From assembly GCA_021904315.1 (NCBI GenBank), contig CM038917.1, positions 10,648,041 through 10,712,040 on the forward strand: DNA of 64,000 nucleotides, in the 5' to 3' direction. Positions 1 to 11,832 of this stretch are shown piece by piece. The DNA is from Sphagnum magellanicum (Eukaryota; Streptophyta; Sphagnopsida; Sphagnales; Sphagnaceae). Position numbers and translations under genes: made by a program. Below the pieces are notes generated by a model that worked only from the letters and a program-made list of their open reading frames with translations, ran no database searches and had not been told where the DNA came from. The stretch's first letter is position 1. Every line of letters begins with the position of its first letter.

Positions 1-1493
1 AATAATGGTCAAAGAATAAGCCACACAAGAAACAAAATGTTCACACATGCAAAAAATCACAATTAACAACTTTAGCTACATTTTACATATTTTGGTTCAA
101 TATAAGCTTATGGCATATAAATTGCCAAATTCAAGTTCCACAATAAACAAAATAAATGTAAATAAATTTCATTATGGGATTTACACTTACATGGAATGTA
201 AGTCCCAAAACATTTACACACACAACATTAATTTGAACCCTAATCCTTGTGGATCCTATAGTACAACCCAACCCAAACTTGCATAAGCTGCACACATCAA
301 AACCATACTTGCATGCCTACATTAGTACTAATAAAAAATCAACATTTTGTAAATACCATGATTTTCAATTGCAAATGGACATGCAATTAAAAATTGTCAT
401 AGTTGTTTAAAACAAGTTGCACACAATTTTCAATTACATGTGCCATGTTGTACTTGGCATGCATATATGTTATCAATATACATTTTCATTCATTGTATCC
501 ATGGAAGGCCAATTGCATAGATAACATTGCATGCAATTAAAATGAACCCCTTTTTGTATTATGACACATGTCTATGGGTTTGACCAATTATTTCATGACA
601 CATGGTAATTTTAAGCTTATTTTGATATTTATTTTATTTTATTTACATCATCCAACTTAGGGTTAATAAGATGTCAATATGTGGTACTTAAATAAGTAGG
701 TAGGTAGGTAGGTAGGTAGCCATAGGTATGTAGGTGGGTAGATATGCATAGGTGATATGTAGGTAGGTTTAATTAGCGTTAGGTAAGTAATTTGGGGTAA
801 TATTATTTTATTTTGAGTTTAGTTTTTAGGGCCAAACCTCTTTATTGGTTCATCCTAATTGTAGTAGGCTACATATATTGCTAGTGTATCTTTAAGATCT
901 TGTTGTATTGGGTGAAAGCGTGGTAAAGTATGCCAAAAAAATTAATCCCACATGTAGTCACAATCACATTTATGGTACAAACATGAAAAATCTATTCAAA
1001 TTTTCTTAAACTTTCATTATGAAGCAATGGTGCACTCCATTGAATTTATGGTAAGCTACATAATGCAAAGTGTGAGGAATTTTAATATACAAAGAATGGA
1101 TGAAAAGTATGTTCTAAATTGGTTGGGTTTTCAAAAATTTCAAGATATTTTAATGTGAAAACTTTGATAGATTATGAACATAATATGAAAATTTCAAAAA
1201 CGCATTAATACATATTAAATTGTTTTATCTATCTGAAAGTATAAAAAATTCAATTACAATTGTGTTTTCATCATACTTTCATATACTTGAAAAAAGAGTA
1301 GGAAACATACTTTCTTGTACTTGTATTCTTTTAAATATATTTAAATGCATTTTAAAACATGCAATTTTTCAATGTTATGCAATGAAATCAAAGAACTTCT
1401 TCTTATTGATCATTAAAATTAAAACTATTCATGAATTCAATGTATTGAAGTTTAATTACCTTTAGGCTTAAACAATTTTGATTAATTCATCCC
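1..1493. other. AT-rich intergenic sequence with a GTAG microsatellite
   Basis: No convincing coding sequence; the short open frames are AT-rich and unstructured. A run of the tetranucleotide tagg/gtag occupies about 696-719, followed by decayed copies to about 770 (gtaggtgggtag, atgtaggtaggt). The same tetranucleotide reappears near 4570-4630, 5700-5730 and 8690-8930, so it is a recurrent component of the repeats here rather than a local accident. Confidence 0.6.
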
Positions 1494-1953
1494 TTGAATA
1501 GCACTTATAGTTTGAATACTTCCATTGCACTAATTTATACACTCCATATCAAAAGACTGGAAGACAAAATATATTGGTTAAACATTTCAATTGTAAATGT
1601 GACCAACCTAGTTGCAACCTATTTGCAACTACTTCTTATTATACTTCCCAACATTGAGAAGGTATTGCAAGTATTTCCTTATAGACCTTAATATGTTCAA
1701 ATGGTTGTAATTAATTTTTCTCACATTTGTAACTAATGAAACATATATGGCACTTCTTGAATGAAATTCAAATTAAAAGTTGGCCTCTTGGAAGGATGAA
1801 AAAAATAATAGTCACAACCTAGTTGCAACATAGTCACAAGTATGATCAAACATAATAAATAGTTGCAAAAATGACCAAAGCTAGTTGCAAATAACATTTA
1901 ACTACATGTAATTGCAAATAAAATGGTTACAAAACCCCATGTTTTTTCTAGTG
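1494..1953. mobile_element. Right end of a CACTA-like DNA transposon (left end not found)
   Basis: The sequence ends in ttttttctagtg at 1953, the inverse of CACTAGAAAAAA, as expected for the right terminus of a CACTA element. About 130-150 bp before it are repeated subterminal words: gtcacaacctagttgcaac, tagttgcaaaaatgacc, ctagttgcaaataac and taattgcaaat. Such clustered short subterminal repeats are typical of CACTA elements, and the same words recur next to the other termini in this window. I could not find a matching left end preceded by the same three bases (tga), so the start given is only where the repeat words begin to accumulate. Confidence 0.45.
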
Positions 1954-1989
1954 TGATGTATGTTTTAGATTCAAAAAGTTATACACCTT

Positions 1990-3340
1990 CACTAATATAA
2001 GAATGAGGACCTTGTTGCCATAGTTTTCTATACCACAACCTTGGTTGTTTCAAGCCCAATGTATTCCTTGATGCACTGCATTCCAACATTAGTGTAAGTA
2101 TGTTGTGAACCATGCCTTCATCAAAGGTAACATAGAAGAACAAAAAAAAATTACGAGATAATCACTACTTCCATTGCCATCCTTGCATAAAGGTTTTCCA
2201 ATTTTGAATCAATTTTTTTACACAGCAAAAAAAGAACAACTATTGTACTATGAAAATATTCCCCATGGAACTTCAAAAAGATGGCAATGGCAACATTCAA
2301 AGCATTAAATAATAGCCAACAACCCTAAATTGTTGATTTTGAATGCATTATTGAACCACAAGGTTCAAAGTCTTAATGATTACCCAAGTTATAGCCCTTG
2401 TAGGTCCATTAGGAAGCCTACCTTGCAAATGTGCAACAATTGTTGATCATAACACAAGATGATGGTAATAACATATATTCCAAAGTTTTTTGGAACAAGA
2501 TCACTTTTGATGCAAATCAAGTTTTGGCCAAGGATTTAAATTTGTGTTTCCACAAACCACTTTCAAATACATGCACAATCCCATTTCTACCTACCTTTCC
2601 TAAACTTTTTAATCCAAGTTTTGCAAAGTTTGTGCCTCTTTTAAAGACACTTCCTTCACGCCAACACAAACTTCTTATTTGTAGGCACATACTAAAATGC
2701 TTTTGTCACCCAATGTTATGTGGAATGGCACAAAGAACACCACATGACTTAGATAACTCCCACATCAATTTCTGGACTACATGTATTAATAATAGAAAAC
2801 AAATTGCTATTTGACTTTTGGAATGGAAACCATAAGCTTTGGTATTTCCTTAAATTCCCAAGTCAAACCCTCCAAAGAGCTTCATCTTCTCTGACATAAA
2901 CCTCTTTGGCAATCCCATCAAATTGAAACACAAACTTGCTTGCAAGCCTTAGTTCCCCATCTTCATCCCCATTATCCCCCACGAAATTATATATGTGAAG
3001 TACATCATCTTCCATAACTTTTGATGCAACAAAAGAAAGCCAAATGACCAATATGCAAACAAGAAACCGAAACACAAGGTTATGGTTTAACATTCCTAAA
3101 GCACTAAGCAAGATTGTAGTAGGCCAAAAGCAAGGCATTATGCTTGCAATGTAATGGCAACCTTTTCATGCAAAAACATTATCCACAATTTGGTTGTGCA
3201 AGGTGCAAATGATGGTGAATTTATCAAAGAATAAACCATAACCTTAAGCAAGAACTTGCTAACAATCATGCAAGTGTTGAATGATGTGAAATCAACCAAA
3301 AATACTAAACTAACTGTAAGAAAAACCTTTTTGTTCACAC
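1990..3340 (-). pseudogene. Decayed coding stretch, product not recognised
   Basis: Read on the minus strand, several blocks have protein-like composition interrupted by stops and frame changes. One at 2863-3138 ends in an acidic then hydrophobic run (VGDNGDEDGELRLASKFVFQ). Another near 2090-2300 reads like a helical segment (FHGEYFHSTIVVLFLLCKK). No domain could be named. The stretch starts immediately right of a CACTA-like right end (1953). It may be a decayed mobile-element gene or a gene relic; frames and limits are approximate. Confidence 0.3.
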
Positions 3341-4288
3341 AAAATGATCATTCATACTATTGGATTTTACTTTGTTTTGTACCACTTAACACGTATTTCA
3401 TTAATTTAAGACTTTAAAAAGTCTAAAAATGCAAACACAACATTTACAACATTAAATTTTTGAGCCTCTCAATTATAAATATGACTTGGTGGCCACTGAC
3501 CTAGTGCTGCCCATGGAAGAAAATATCAAAATTTAATAATTTGGAATATCAAATTAACGTAACTTACATCAATGACACAAATTAAGCCTTGTGACCAACA
3601 AGTTGTTGACAATGTCAAAAAGAAATTTGAAGATTAATGAAAATCAAATTTACATATTAGGTGAAAAATATATATCAAATACATTTACATTTCAAATTTA
3701 ATCTTGAGCTTTGGTGGCCACCAAGTCATTGAACACAAAGGATTCATCAATGGTCTATATACAAATTTGAAAATAATAAACATTGGGTCATCACAAAATA
3801 TGAAAAATATGCAATTTGAAAACATTCTTTTTTTCAATCCTCAAAAAACATTACTCTCAACCTTAAGGATAAATTCAATTCCTCTTTTAGTATTAAAACT
3901 TTTGCGATTATCCATCATCAAATATGCAGTTACATATTCGTCAAGTCGAAATAAAAATTATACTCAACAACACAACTTGGGTTTTGAAATTGGGTTTTGC
4001 AATTATGTCTTAATCAGAAAAGACATATGCAACTAGTCACCCATGTCATTTCACCCATTTAGTCGCAAAGCCCAATCATCTTACTAACTGGGATTTTAAA
4101 AATTTTGTTTAATATTGAAATTCCATGTCATTGATGACCTTGGTATGATGTGTAAAGTGCATGCCATCTCAACTTAATCATTTTATTTAATTAAGTGTTA
4201 TAAAAGATGCCTTGATAGATGGATGACATGTGTAAAAAATTTATAAACACATTATGAATCATTGTACATGACCAAAAATCAATTGAGT
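3341..4288. other. AT-rich intergenic sequence with a short inverted repeat
   Basis: No supported gene. A 15-bp inverted pair around the palindromic core ggtggccacc occurs at about 3482-3498 (tgacttggtggccac) and 3713-3728 (gtggccaccaagtca), about 215 bp apart. This could be the tips of a small foldback element, but the arms are too short to be sure. A 110-aa open frame at 3704-4036 begins inside the second arm and shows no recognisable protein features. Confidence 0.35.
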
Positions 4289-5764
4289 CACTACTATAAA
4301 TCATGGTTTTTTTTACTAACAAAATTGGTCAAAAAGGACCCAAAAATGACATTGGTCAACTTGACGAAGGTGCCATTTTGGACAAGTTGATTTCGACACT
4401 GTCTACTTTGACCATTGACCTTTTTTATTAACTATACCTTGTCTTTTTGACTCGTAGAATGATTGACAAAATGACTAACTATTTGATTAGTAGACAATGA
4501 ACCATTTGATTAGGTCAATTTTATACCTAAATTAAAATCATTTTAAAAATTATTATTTAAAAAATTAATAGGTAGTTAGGTAGGTCGTAAATATGTCTAG
4601 GTAGGTCAAAAAAAAAACATTAGATAGGTAGGTGTAAACCTAGCTTGACCTAGCCTAACCTAACTTAACATAACTTCATTTAACTACTTCAATCTAACCT
4701 ATCTACTTTAACCTTTTAAACATGCACATACATTGTAAGTATAAGGAATTGTACCTCAAACCTTTACAATGATAAACCAAGTCCTTACCAATGGTGTTCA
4801 ATTTTTATCAATTTTTGAATTTCATATGTTTATTTCACATCATTAAACATAATCGCAAAATCTAGGTCACAACTAGTGGTTAAACTTAACGTCTAAACTT
4901 AATGACTTAAAATAATGGTTAAACTTAATGACTTAAAGTAATGGCTAAACCTAGTGGCTAAACTTCATGATTTAAAGTAATGGCTAAATTTATTGATTTA
5001 AAGTTAATGATTAAACATGATGACTTAAAATATTGGCTAAACTTAATGATTTAAAGTAATGGTTATACATAATGGTTAAATTTAGTGATTTAAAATAATG
5101 ACTAAACCTAATGGCTAAACTTAGTGACTTAAAGTAATTAATGGTTAAACCCAATGGCTAAAATTAATGACTTAAAATAATTAATGGCTAAACCTAATGG
5201 CTAAACTTAGTGACTTAAAATAATTAATGGCTAGATTTAATGGCTAAACTTAGTGACTTAAAATAATTAATGGCTAATTTTAATGACTTAAAATAATGGT
5301 TTAACTTAATGGTTTAATTCAGTGATTCAAAATAATGGTTAAATTTTATGACTTAAAGTAATGGCTAAACATAATGATTAAAATTTGATTAAATCTAATG
5401 ATGAAATTTGGTGGCTAAACATAGTGGTTAAACCTAGTTGATAAACCTAATGGCTAAACATAGTGGCTAAACCTAGGTTATATTTAATGGCTAAACTTAG
5501 GTTATATTTCATGGCCAAATTTAATGGTTCAACTTAAACTAAACCTAGTGCCAAATCTAGTGGTTAAACATAATGGCTAAACCTAATTGCTAAATTTAAA
5601 TTAAACATAATGGTAAAATTTTGGATAAATCTAATGGTTAAATCTAATGATTAAACATAGTGGTTAAACCTAATGATTACACATAATGGTTAAAATTAAG
5701 TAGATAAGTGAGTAAATAGGTAGGTAAATAATATGTAAGTAGAAAACTAGAATTTGTAGTAGTG
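4289..5764. mobile_element. Non-autonomous CACTA (En/Spm-like) transposon, complete
   Basis: The left end reads CACTACTATAAAT and the inverted right end reads CACTACTACAAAT, a 13-bp terminal inverted repeat with one mismatch. The element is flanked by agt on both sides (4286-4288 and 5765-5767), the 3-bp target duplication expected of CACTA transposition. There is no transposase coding sequence. The interior from about 4870 to 5700 is a degenerate minisatellite based on the words ggctaaacttaatgactt and taaaataatgg. Before it lie GTAG runs and stacked taacct words. This is the best defined mobile element in the window. It must have been moved by a transposase encoded elsewhere. Confidence 0.85.
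4870..5700. repeat. Degenerate AT-rich minisatellite inside the CACTA element
   Basis: Dozens of diverged copies of a roughly 20-22-bp word (ggctaaacttaatgactt plus a few bases) run head to tail. In places two variants alternate as a higher-order unit of about 40-45 bp; the clearest is 5100-5290, where aatggctaaac, cttagtgacttaaaataa and ttaatggctaaac repeat in order. It has no coding potential, and its limits fall inside the transposon. Confidence 0.8.
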
Positions 5765-5992
5765 AGTTTAGCCCATGTAGCTAGCATAGCCAAAAATCAA
5801 CCTAGCCTAACCTAACTAAGCTAAGCAACTTAGCCTAATTTGCTTAGTCAAAAGTCAAGTTAGCTTAACCTATTTAAACTATTTAACTTAAACTAAATGG
5901 CATAGATTAAAAACAAATGTTAAGCTTTTAGCCCAAGAAACATAAATTACGCTACTTAACATAAACCAAGTGGCCTACATATGATAAATTGT

Positions 5993-6067
5993 AGGAATGA
6001 GGATTTGAACCCCTCACCTTCACTTTGGGGATCAAGTCTTCATTCATTGCACTACCACATTTTTTAT
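5993..6067 (-). other. tRNA-like sequence (tRNA pseudogene or SINE head)
   Basis: On the minus strand the sequence contains an exact polymerase III B-box/T-arm word, ggttcaaatcc. About 45 bases before it is an A-box-like word, gtggtagtgcaatg. The T arm can pair weakly (four of five) around ttcaaat, and the 3' acceptor strand would be ttcctac followed by a. The 5' acceptor strand that should pair with it is degenerate, and no clean anticodon arm can be drawn. It is therefore more likely a tRNA-derived SINE head or a dead tRNA copy than a working tRNA. Confidence 0.5.
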
Positions 6068-7681
6068 ACAAATTATATTTAACACAAAGTTATAAAACTC
6101 AAAAATTTTAACCTTGAATTAATTTTGGCCACCCTAAGTTGACCTAGGTCAACCTACCTACTACCTACCAACCTACCTTAAACCTAGACCTGCCTAACTT
6201 GATTTAAAATGAACTAGTTTGTTAGTATATTTTACTTATTTACTTAACCTAAGTTAAGTTAGGTAATTTTAAGCTAAGAAAAAAACTTGGGATAATTATG
6301 TCACATCTAATCGCATCATAATCGCATCTAGTTGGACAAATTTGAAATGGTTACAAACTAATAAAATATTTTGTAATGAAGCTACATAGGTTGACCAACA
6401 AAAAACCTAAAGTTAGGAACCTAAACAAGCTTACATAGGTTAACCTATTAATAAGATAACCTAATATAAATATATTTAAACATACTAAATGTAGTAAACT
6501 CATTTTGTGTAATGAATTAACTTACAAAATAACTTATATTATGAAATAATTTTTTACTAAATAGCCTACATACATAGGTTAATTTATTAGGTATGTTAAC
6601 CTTAGCTAATGTGTTAAGTAGTTAGAAAACCAAGGAATTATGTGTCACCTTTTTGAAAACATCTATTAATACTATAATCATAATTATAATTAACAATAGA
6701 TTATTTAGTACACATACACATGCAAGTGAATTCATGATTTCAAAAATTTCATGGCACATAAAAAAATATGGCATGCCATCCCAAATATTGGTGCCACAAA
6801 TTCAAGACACACAAAAACTTACGGTGTCACAAAAATCATGGATTGCCATGAAAATTTGTGACACCTTGTTACCAAATGGCATGCCATGTCACCATCACAT
6901 GGAAAACTAAATCATTATTAATTGCAAAGGACAATAATATTTCAACTAATTAATAAATGAGATTAATTCATCAAATCAATGACATGAATCATGATGTGAA
7001 GTTAATGTCACAAGTGATGAAGTGTTGCAATTACCAGTCAACCTTGTTACCATGTGGCATGCCACATCAACATCACCAAAAGTTGCCAAAGTGAATGGAA
7101 TTTTTTTATTACCTAATTTTGGATGATTGAAAATACATTAAAAATACATTTTTGAAAATTTGATCTTTGTATAAAAACCATCAAGTCGTGATATCGACTA
7201 TAGTCACAACATGATAATGCCATGTGGCACCATAATGTCTTTTACAATTATGTAATCATTAACATGAACTTGCAATTACAATTATAGTGAAAAAAAACAA
7301 TAGTCATTTTATTAACTAGTTATAAAACCCAAGATGTGTTATTGTGTGTAGTGGCCAACATTGTTTTTTTCCTTTTAGAGTTATAAACAACATTGCATAG
7401 TTTGGGGAGAACAATCTAATCAAACTACTAATGAAAATCATTACTACTAATGAAAACGTTATAAAGCTATAACATAAGAAAATGGACATTGAAAACAAAT
7501 GAAACATTTCAGGGTACACACACCTAAAAGGGGTTGTGTATTGTGAACATCCCCATAGTCATTGTTCATATATTATAGGAATTAACAATAATTTTTTGAA
7601 GTAAAACTTAAACAAGGTTTAAAATATCTCTCCATGTAATGTCATAATGAATTCAAACTGTCCTCGCCATTGGCAATCTAA
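6068..7681. other. AT-rich intergenic sequence
   Basis: No gene could be supported. Short open frames at 6653-6910 and 7316-7519 are AT-rich and featureless; the first lies over a hairpin. Stacks of taggt/acctaa words occur at 6140-6260 and 6410-6470, related in flavour to the GTAG tracts elsewhere. Confidence 0.4.
6769..6886. repeat. Imperfect hairpin, possible MITE
   Basis: Two arms of about 34 bp, 6769-6802 and 6853-6886, are inverted copies of each other. Both carry tggcatgcca at the outer tip and a cacaaatt/aatttgtg word at the inner edge, with a loop of about 50 bp. The outer word recurs at about 7050 (tggcatgccac). Size and structure fit a small foldback or MITE, but no target duplication was identified. 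Confidence 0.45.
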
Positions 7682-8215
7682 TCAAGGTAGGCCACAAACA
7701 AAATGACAAGTCCAACCATTGCACTTTATATTTTTTGACAACAATTTTCCATTGAAGGATTCAAGGAAATTATCATTCCATTTTGGATTTTGAAACGCCT
7801 TGCTAGGTTCATCATCAATGAATAACATTTGATCTTCCTTCCCAATAGGTAGATCATGATAAACATAATACACATGTTTTAAATCCTTTAAATAATAAAA
7901 GGACTTGAGTGTAATCAGGCCAAAAGTCTTGGAGCATTGTTCATGGTCCCAACTAAACATAAACTAATCCAAAAACTTTTTTTAGCATCAAAATTGGAAG
8001 AACTTTTAGCACATCCTCAAGCTTCATACAAGACCAAATTTTAATGTGAAAGTTTTCAAATGCCATGGAAAGGAAATGTTCTAATTTAGTTCTAACTTCC
8101 ACTTTTGTTGAATCAATATTTATGTGAAACACTCTAGCATTCCCTTGTAGAGTAGCACATTATGGAAAATAACACAACACCCCATTCATGCTAAGAATTA
8201 ACAATTTTTTGGGTC
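7682..8215 (-). pseudogene. FCP1/NIF-like HAD phosphatase pseudogene, copy 1
   Basis: Reading down the minus strand gives the FCP1-homology order. First is a hydrophobic strand into motif I (KKLLILSMNGVL). A helix and strand corresponding to motif II follow (FHIKIWSCMKLEDV), then the W-x-x-E-x-C segment (FSWDHEQCSKTF). Last is a motif III/IV block (LFIDDEPSKAFQNPKWND). Known members carry an aspartate nucleophile in a D-x-D/N motif I; here that first aspartate is replaced (SMN), so the enzyme would be dead even without the other damage. There is an in-frame stop just after motif I (near 8160) and a frameshift near 7960. The upstream end runs to within about 55 bp of a CACTA-like terminus at 8271, suggesting that insertion cut the gene. 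A second copy lies at 11833-12540. Confidence 0.75.
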
Positions 8216-8689
8216 CAACAACCTATGAACGTAATTGTGAATGCATTGAATGGCCTTTGATAATTGCATCCACTAGAAGAAAAACATGTATTTTCAACTA
8301 GTCTTTGTAACTAAATTTTAGTCGCAAGAGACATTTTGCAACTAAAATCATTTTAGTTGCCTAAGACAAGTCGCATGTGATAAACTAGTCGCAAATCACA
8401 AAGGGTATTGTATGAAAGAAAAAGTCAATAAATACATTTCATCCTTTGACTTCATTGTATACGTATTGTCACATACGACTAAGATGCAACTATTTTGGTC
8501 ACAATTGAGGGCAAATCATGTGTTGCCATGTGTCTTAATATTTGATTATTTAAAATATACATTATAAAATAATTATTATTTTGAAATAATCTAGGACGTT
8601 CAATTCAAATATTTAGATGATCTTATAATATGACACATGGCCCAATGTAAATATGCCATGTGGCATTACAATTTTAATTTAATAAAAAA

Positions 8690-8930
8690 ATTAATATTAG
8701 GTTAGTAGGTACCTAGGTAGGTACATAAATAGTGCCTACAATGTTAGACTACCTACCTACCTAAATCAAAAAGTAAGTAGGTAGGTTCTACCTTCCTAGG
8801 TTAAATACCTATTCATATAGGTACATATTTAGGTAGGTAGGTACATAGGCCGACCTAGATGGCTAGGTCAAACTAAGTACCTACCTAGCTAAATAGATAA
8901 ATAGGTTAGGGAGGTAAGTACTTTAGAATT
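8690..8930. repeat. taggtac/GTAG-rich repeat tract
   Basis: Stacked taggtaggtac, acctacctac and aggtaggtaggtac words run in both orientations, so parts can fold back on themselves. The same tetranucleotide dominates the tract at 696-770. It lies inside the CACTA-like region. No coding potential. Confidence 0.7.
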
Positions 8931-8939
8931 GTGCATTAT

Positions 8940-10082
8940 TTATTTTTTTGTTTTGGGTTGAGCTTTTTGATTAACTCATCCCATGTGCACTAATTTCATA
9001 ATGTGAAATTGGATGGGCACACCCCTTTGTTTATATAATGTTCAAAGTAGGAATGAAGAACAAACAATATTGGATAAGTTTTAAAGTTGCAACTTCCTTA
9101 TAAACTAAGTTGTAATTCCAAAACTTTCTTCATGCCTTACTTTCTTAGTTTTCAAATTTCAAACAATTCAAATATTAGATAATTATTTAATTAATAATGA
9201 TTAAATTTACATATATTTAAATTATAAATTCTACACTACAAATATTCAGTATTCATTATCAATTACTTCAATAAGTAATAACTTTTTATAATTTAACAAA
9301 TTAGCTTTTTAGTTACTCACAAGTTATTAATACATACCTCATAAATAATTAAATAAATAAAATATTTAAAAATATTTGATTACTTTTAAGAATCTGATTG
9401 AATTATATATAATATAATTAACGTAAAATTAATTTAATGACTATAATTTCAAAGTTAAAAATTTAAAATATTTATTTCAAAATTATAAGTAATGAATTAA
9501 CAATTGTTATTATAAAGTAAATTCTTACATGAATTGTTTAAAAATTATTATTCAACTAATTACATTACTTCCTATATACGTACATTTATTGTTGTAAAAA
9601 TTATTATATGTCAAATAATTATTTTCTCTTGGTAATTATTAACTATAAATACAATAATTTGTGAAACATAACATTGATTTTCATAATTACTGTAAAATTA
9701 CTATAAAATATTTATCATAGATGATTAATCATAGAATTTTTTAGATAATATTATTATATAATAATTCGTGAAATTAAAATTAATAAAATAATTATTTTAA
9801 CTACATTGTAATTTTTCCAAATTTTTAATTCAGGTTTGAAGTTATAAACTAAAAAGTGCGAATAATTATGTTCAATTATAAAATAATTATGCACATACTA
9901 ATTAATTCTTATCTGAAATAATTACAATGATTTGAAAGTAATGTCACATTAGTTACATTAATTAATTTCTTCTAATATAAGAATATAGATTATATAACAT
10001 ACAAATTTATGTTATAACAATAATTAGATTTAATAAACATATTCATTTATAATTATTTATAAAAGTGATTTATTATGGATAA
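8940..10082. other. Extremely AT-rich non-coding sequence
   Basis: From about 9150 the sequence is almost entirely A and T, with frequent aattatt, taattat and ataaatt words and stops in all frames. No gene or clear repeat period was seen. It sits between the two candidate left ends of the CACTA-like region. Confidence 0.5.
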
Positions 10083-10089
10083 CACTAGT

Positions 10090-11110
10090 AGAAAAAACCT
10101 TTGAAACTCAATCAATAATGTTTTGAATTAGAATATAAATTTAAGATTCCAAAATAATAATTTGGAATCCAAATATCAATTTTAGATCAAATAATTTTTT
10201 TGAAGTTAAATAACAAATTTCAGAATTGAAATGTCAATTTTCAAATTCAAATAATAAGATTCAAAATTAAAATGTCCATTTTAAGACTCAATCAATAATT
10301 TTTTGAATTGAAATATTAATTTTGAGAATCCAAAATAATAATCTGGAATTAAAATTTCAATTTTCAAAGTAAATAATTTCTTAAAATTTAAATTAAAAAC
10401 TTCAAAATTCAAATATATAATTTCAAGTTCAAATAAAAACATTTAAAATCAAGTTGTTGATTTTTAGACTCAATAAATTTTTTTAAACTGAAATGATAAT
10501 TTAGAATTCAAATATCAATTTTTAGATCAAATAAGTTTCTTGAATTTAAATAACAATTTTCAAAATTGAAATGTCAGTTTTTGGATTCAAATAACAATAT
10601 TCAAAATTTAAATGTCCATTTTTAGACTTAAGTACTAGTTTTCAGACTTGAAGTTTTAATTTTGAAAATACAAAATAATAATTTGGAATTTAAATTTCAG
10701 GTTTGAATCAAATGATTATTTAAAATTTAAATGCAAAATTTTCAGAGCTGAAATATAAATTTTCATATTAATATAAAAATATTCAAAATCAAAATGTATA
10801 TTTTTTAATCAATTAATAAATTTCTGAATTGAAATATTAATTTTTGGATTCGAAAATATTAACTTAAAATTCAAAATCAAGTTTTAGATCAAATAAGTTT
10901 TTTTGAATTTAAATTGAAAGTATCATATTCAGATCAAAATTTTCAAATTCAAGTATTATTTTAAACAATTGAAATAATCATTTCGAGATTCAAATATCAC
11001 ATTTCAAATTCTAATATTCTTTTTAAAAAATTAAAATAATAGTTTTCAGAGTTGAAATATCAATTTTCAGATTTGAATAAAAAAAATTCAAAGTTCAAAT
11101 ATTAATTTTG
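10090..11110. repeat. Degenerate A/T-rich minisatellite
   Basis: About 1 kb of diverged tandem copies built from ttcaaaattgaaatgtcaa, tttcagattcaaataa and aataatttggaattc, with an apparent unit of roughly 30-40 bp. It starts right after the CACTA-type left end at 10083 and stops about 350 bp before the right end. This matches the 4289-5764 element, where a minisatellite also fills the interior. A short (ta)n run at about 11148-11162 follows it. Confidence 0.7.
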
Positions 11111-11832
11111 AGATTCATTATATGAACAATATACATACGTATGCATATTATATATATATATAATTTTAGTACATACATTAAAATACACCCCTATGTCATT
11201 GTAGAATACCTTTAAGATGTAACTAATTTGGTGATTTTTACAACTAATGGGAATATCAACCTATTAATGGATGAAAATAAATGTAAAATTGATGCAACCA
11301 ATAGGATGAAATTTTTAATAGTTGCATCATAGTTAAGAAAATGACCAAAATAGTTGAAAGTTGGTCGTGTAGTTGCAAGTATTCCCAAATCTAGTCACAA
11401 ACGAATACAAATCGCATGTAATCGTAAATGGAGTGGTTACATTTTGGCTGATTTCTACTAGTAATATTGCCTCAAGGAAACATTAAACTACAACAACAAC
11501 GAAATGATTTGTTGAAAACAACGTGAAAACTTCATTCAACAACAAAAAAATAGTTGATGAAAACCTCACAAAGTGCTTTAGAACTCATAAAGAAATTACC
11601 TTGTCAACACTATGTGAAGCATAAAAATCGATAATGTAAACAATTAGCCAAAGTGTGAACAGTAAAATGGTCATTTGAAGTTCTTCAACATTGGAAAACA
11701 AAACATGGGATTGAGAAAACAAGAAGATATGTTGAAGCGTAATCATTTGGAAAACCTTCTATTGAATTATTATTTGTACAATGACAATGCATGCTAGGTA
11801 GTTGTTTAAGATGCAATTGTAGTTTAAACATA

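Larger units (their letters stand above)
8271..11463. mobile_element. CACTA-like element or nest of two, ends partly ambiguous
   Basis: Left-type ends occur at 8271 (cactagaagaaaaac) and 10083 (cactagtagaaaaaac). One right-type end occurs at about 11461-11463 (gatttctactag, whose inverse is ctagtagaaatc). The 10083 end shares an 11-base word, actagtagaaa, with the right end. Both are flanked by taa if the last two bases of the right terminus have been lost. However, the subterminal words next to 8271 (tagtcgcaa, agttgc, tcgcatgt) match those next to 11461 better, which would make 8271-11463 one 3.2-kb element. Either a nested insertion or a single element fits. No transposase is visible. The interior is tandem repeats and very AT-rich sequence. 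Confidence 0.55.

Noticed and set aside
3482..3728. MITE based on the ggtggccacc inverted pair
   Set aside because: The arms are only about 15 bp, around a palindromic core, and no flanking duplication was found. Chance is not excluded.
4870..5700. CRISPR-like or telomere-like array
   Set aside because: The units are degenerate with no unique spacers, and the taaacctaa-type words are not the plant telomere repeat (tttaggg). It is a minisatellite inside a eukaryotic transposon.
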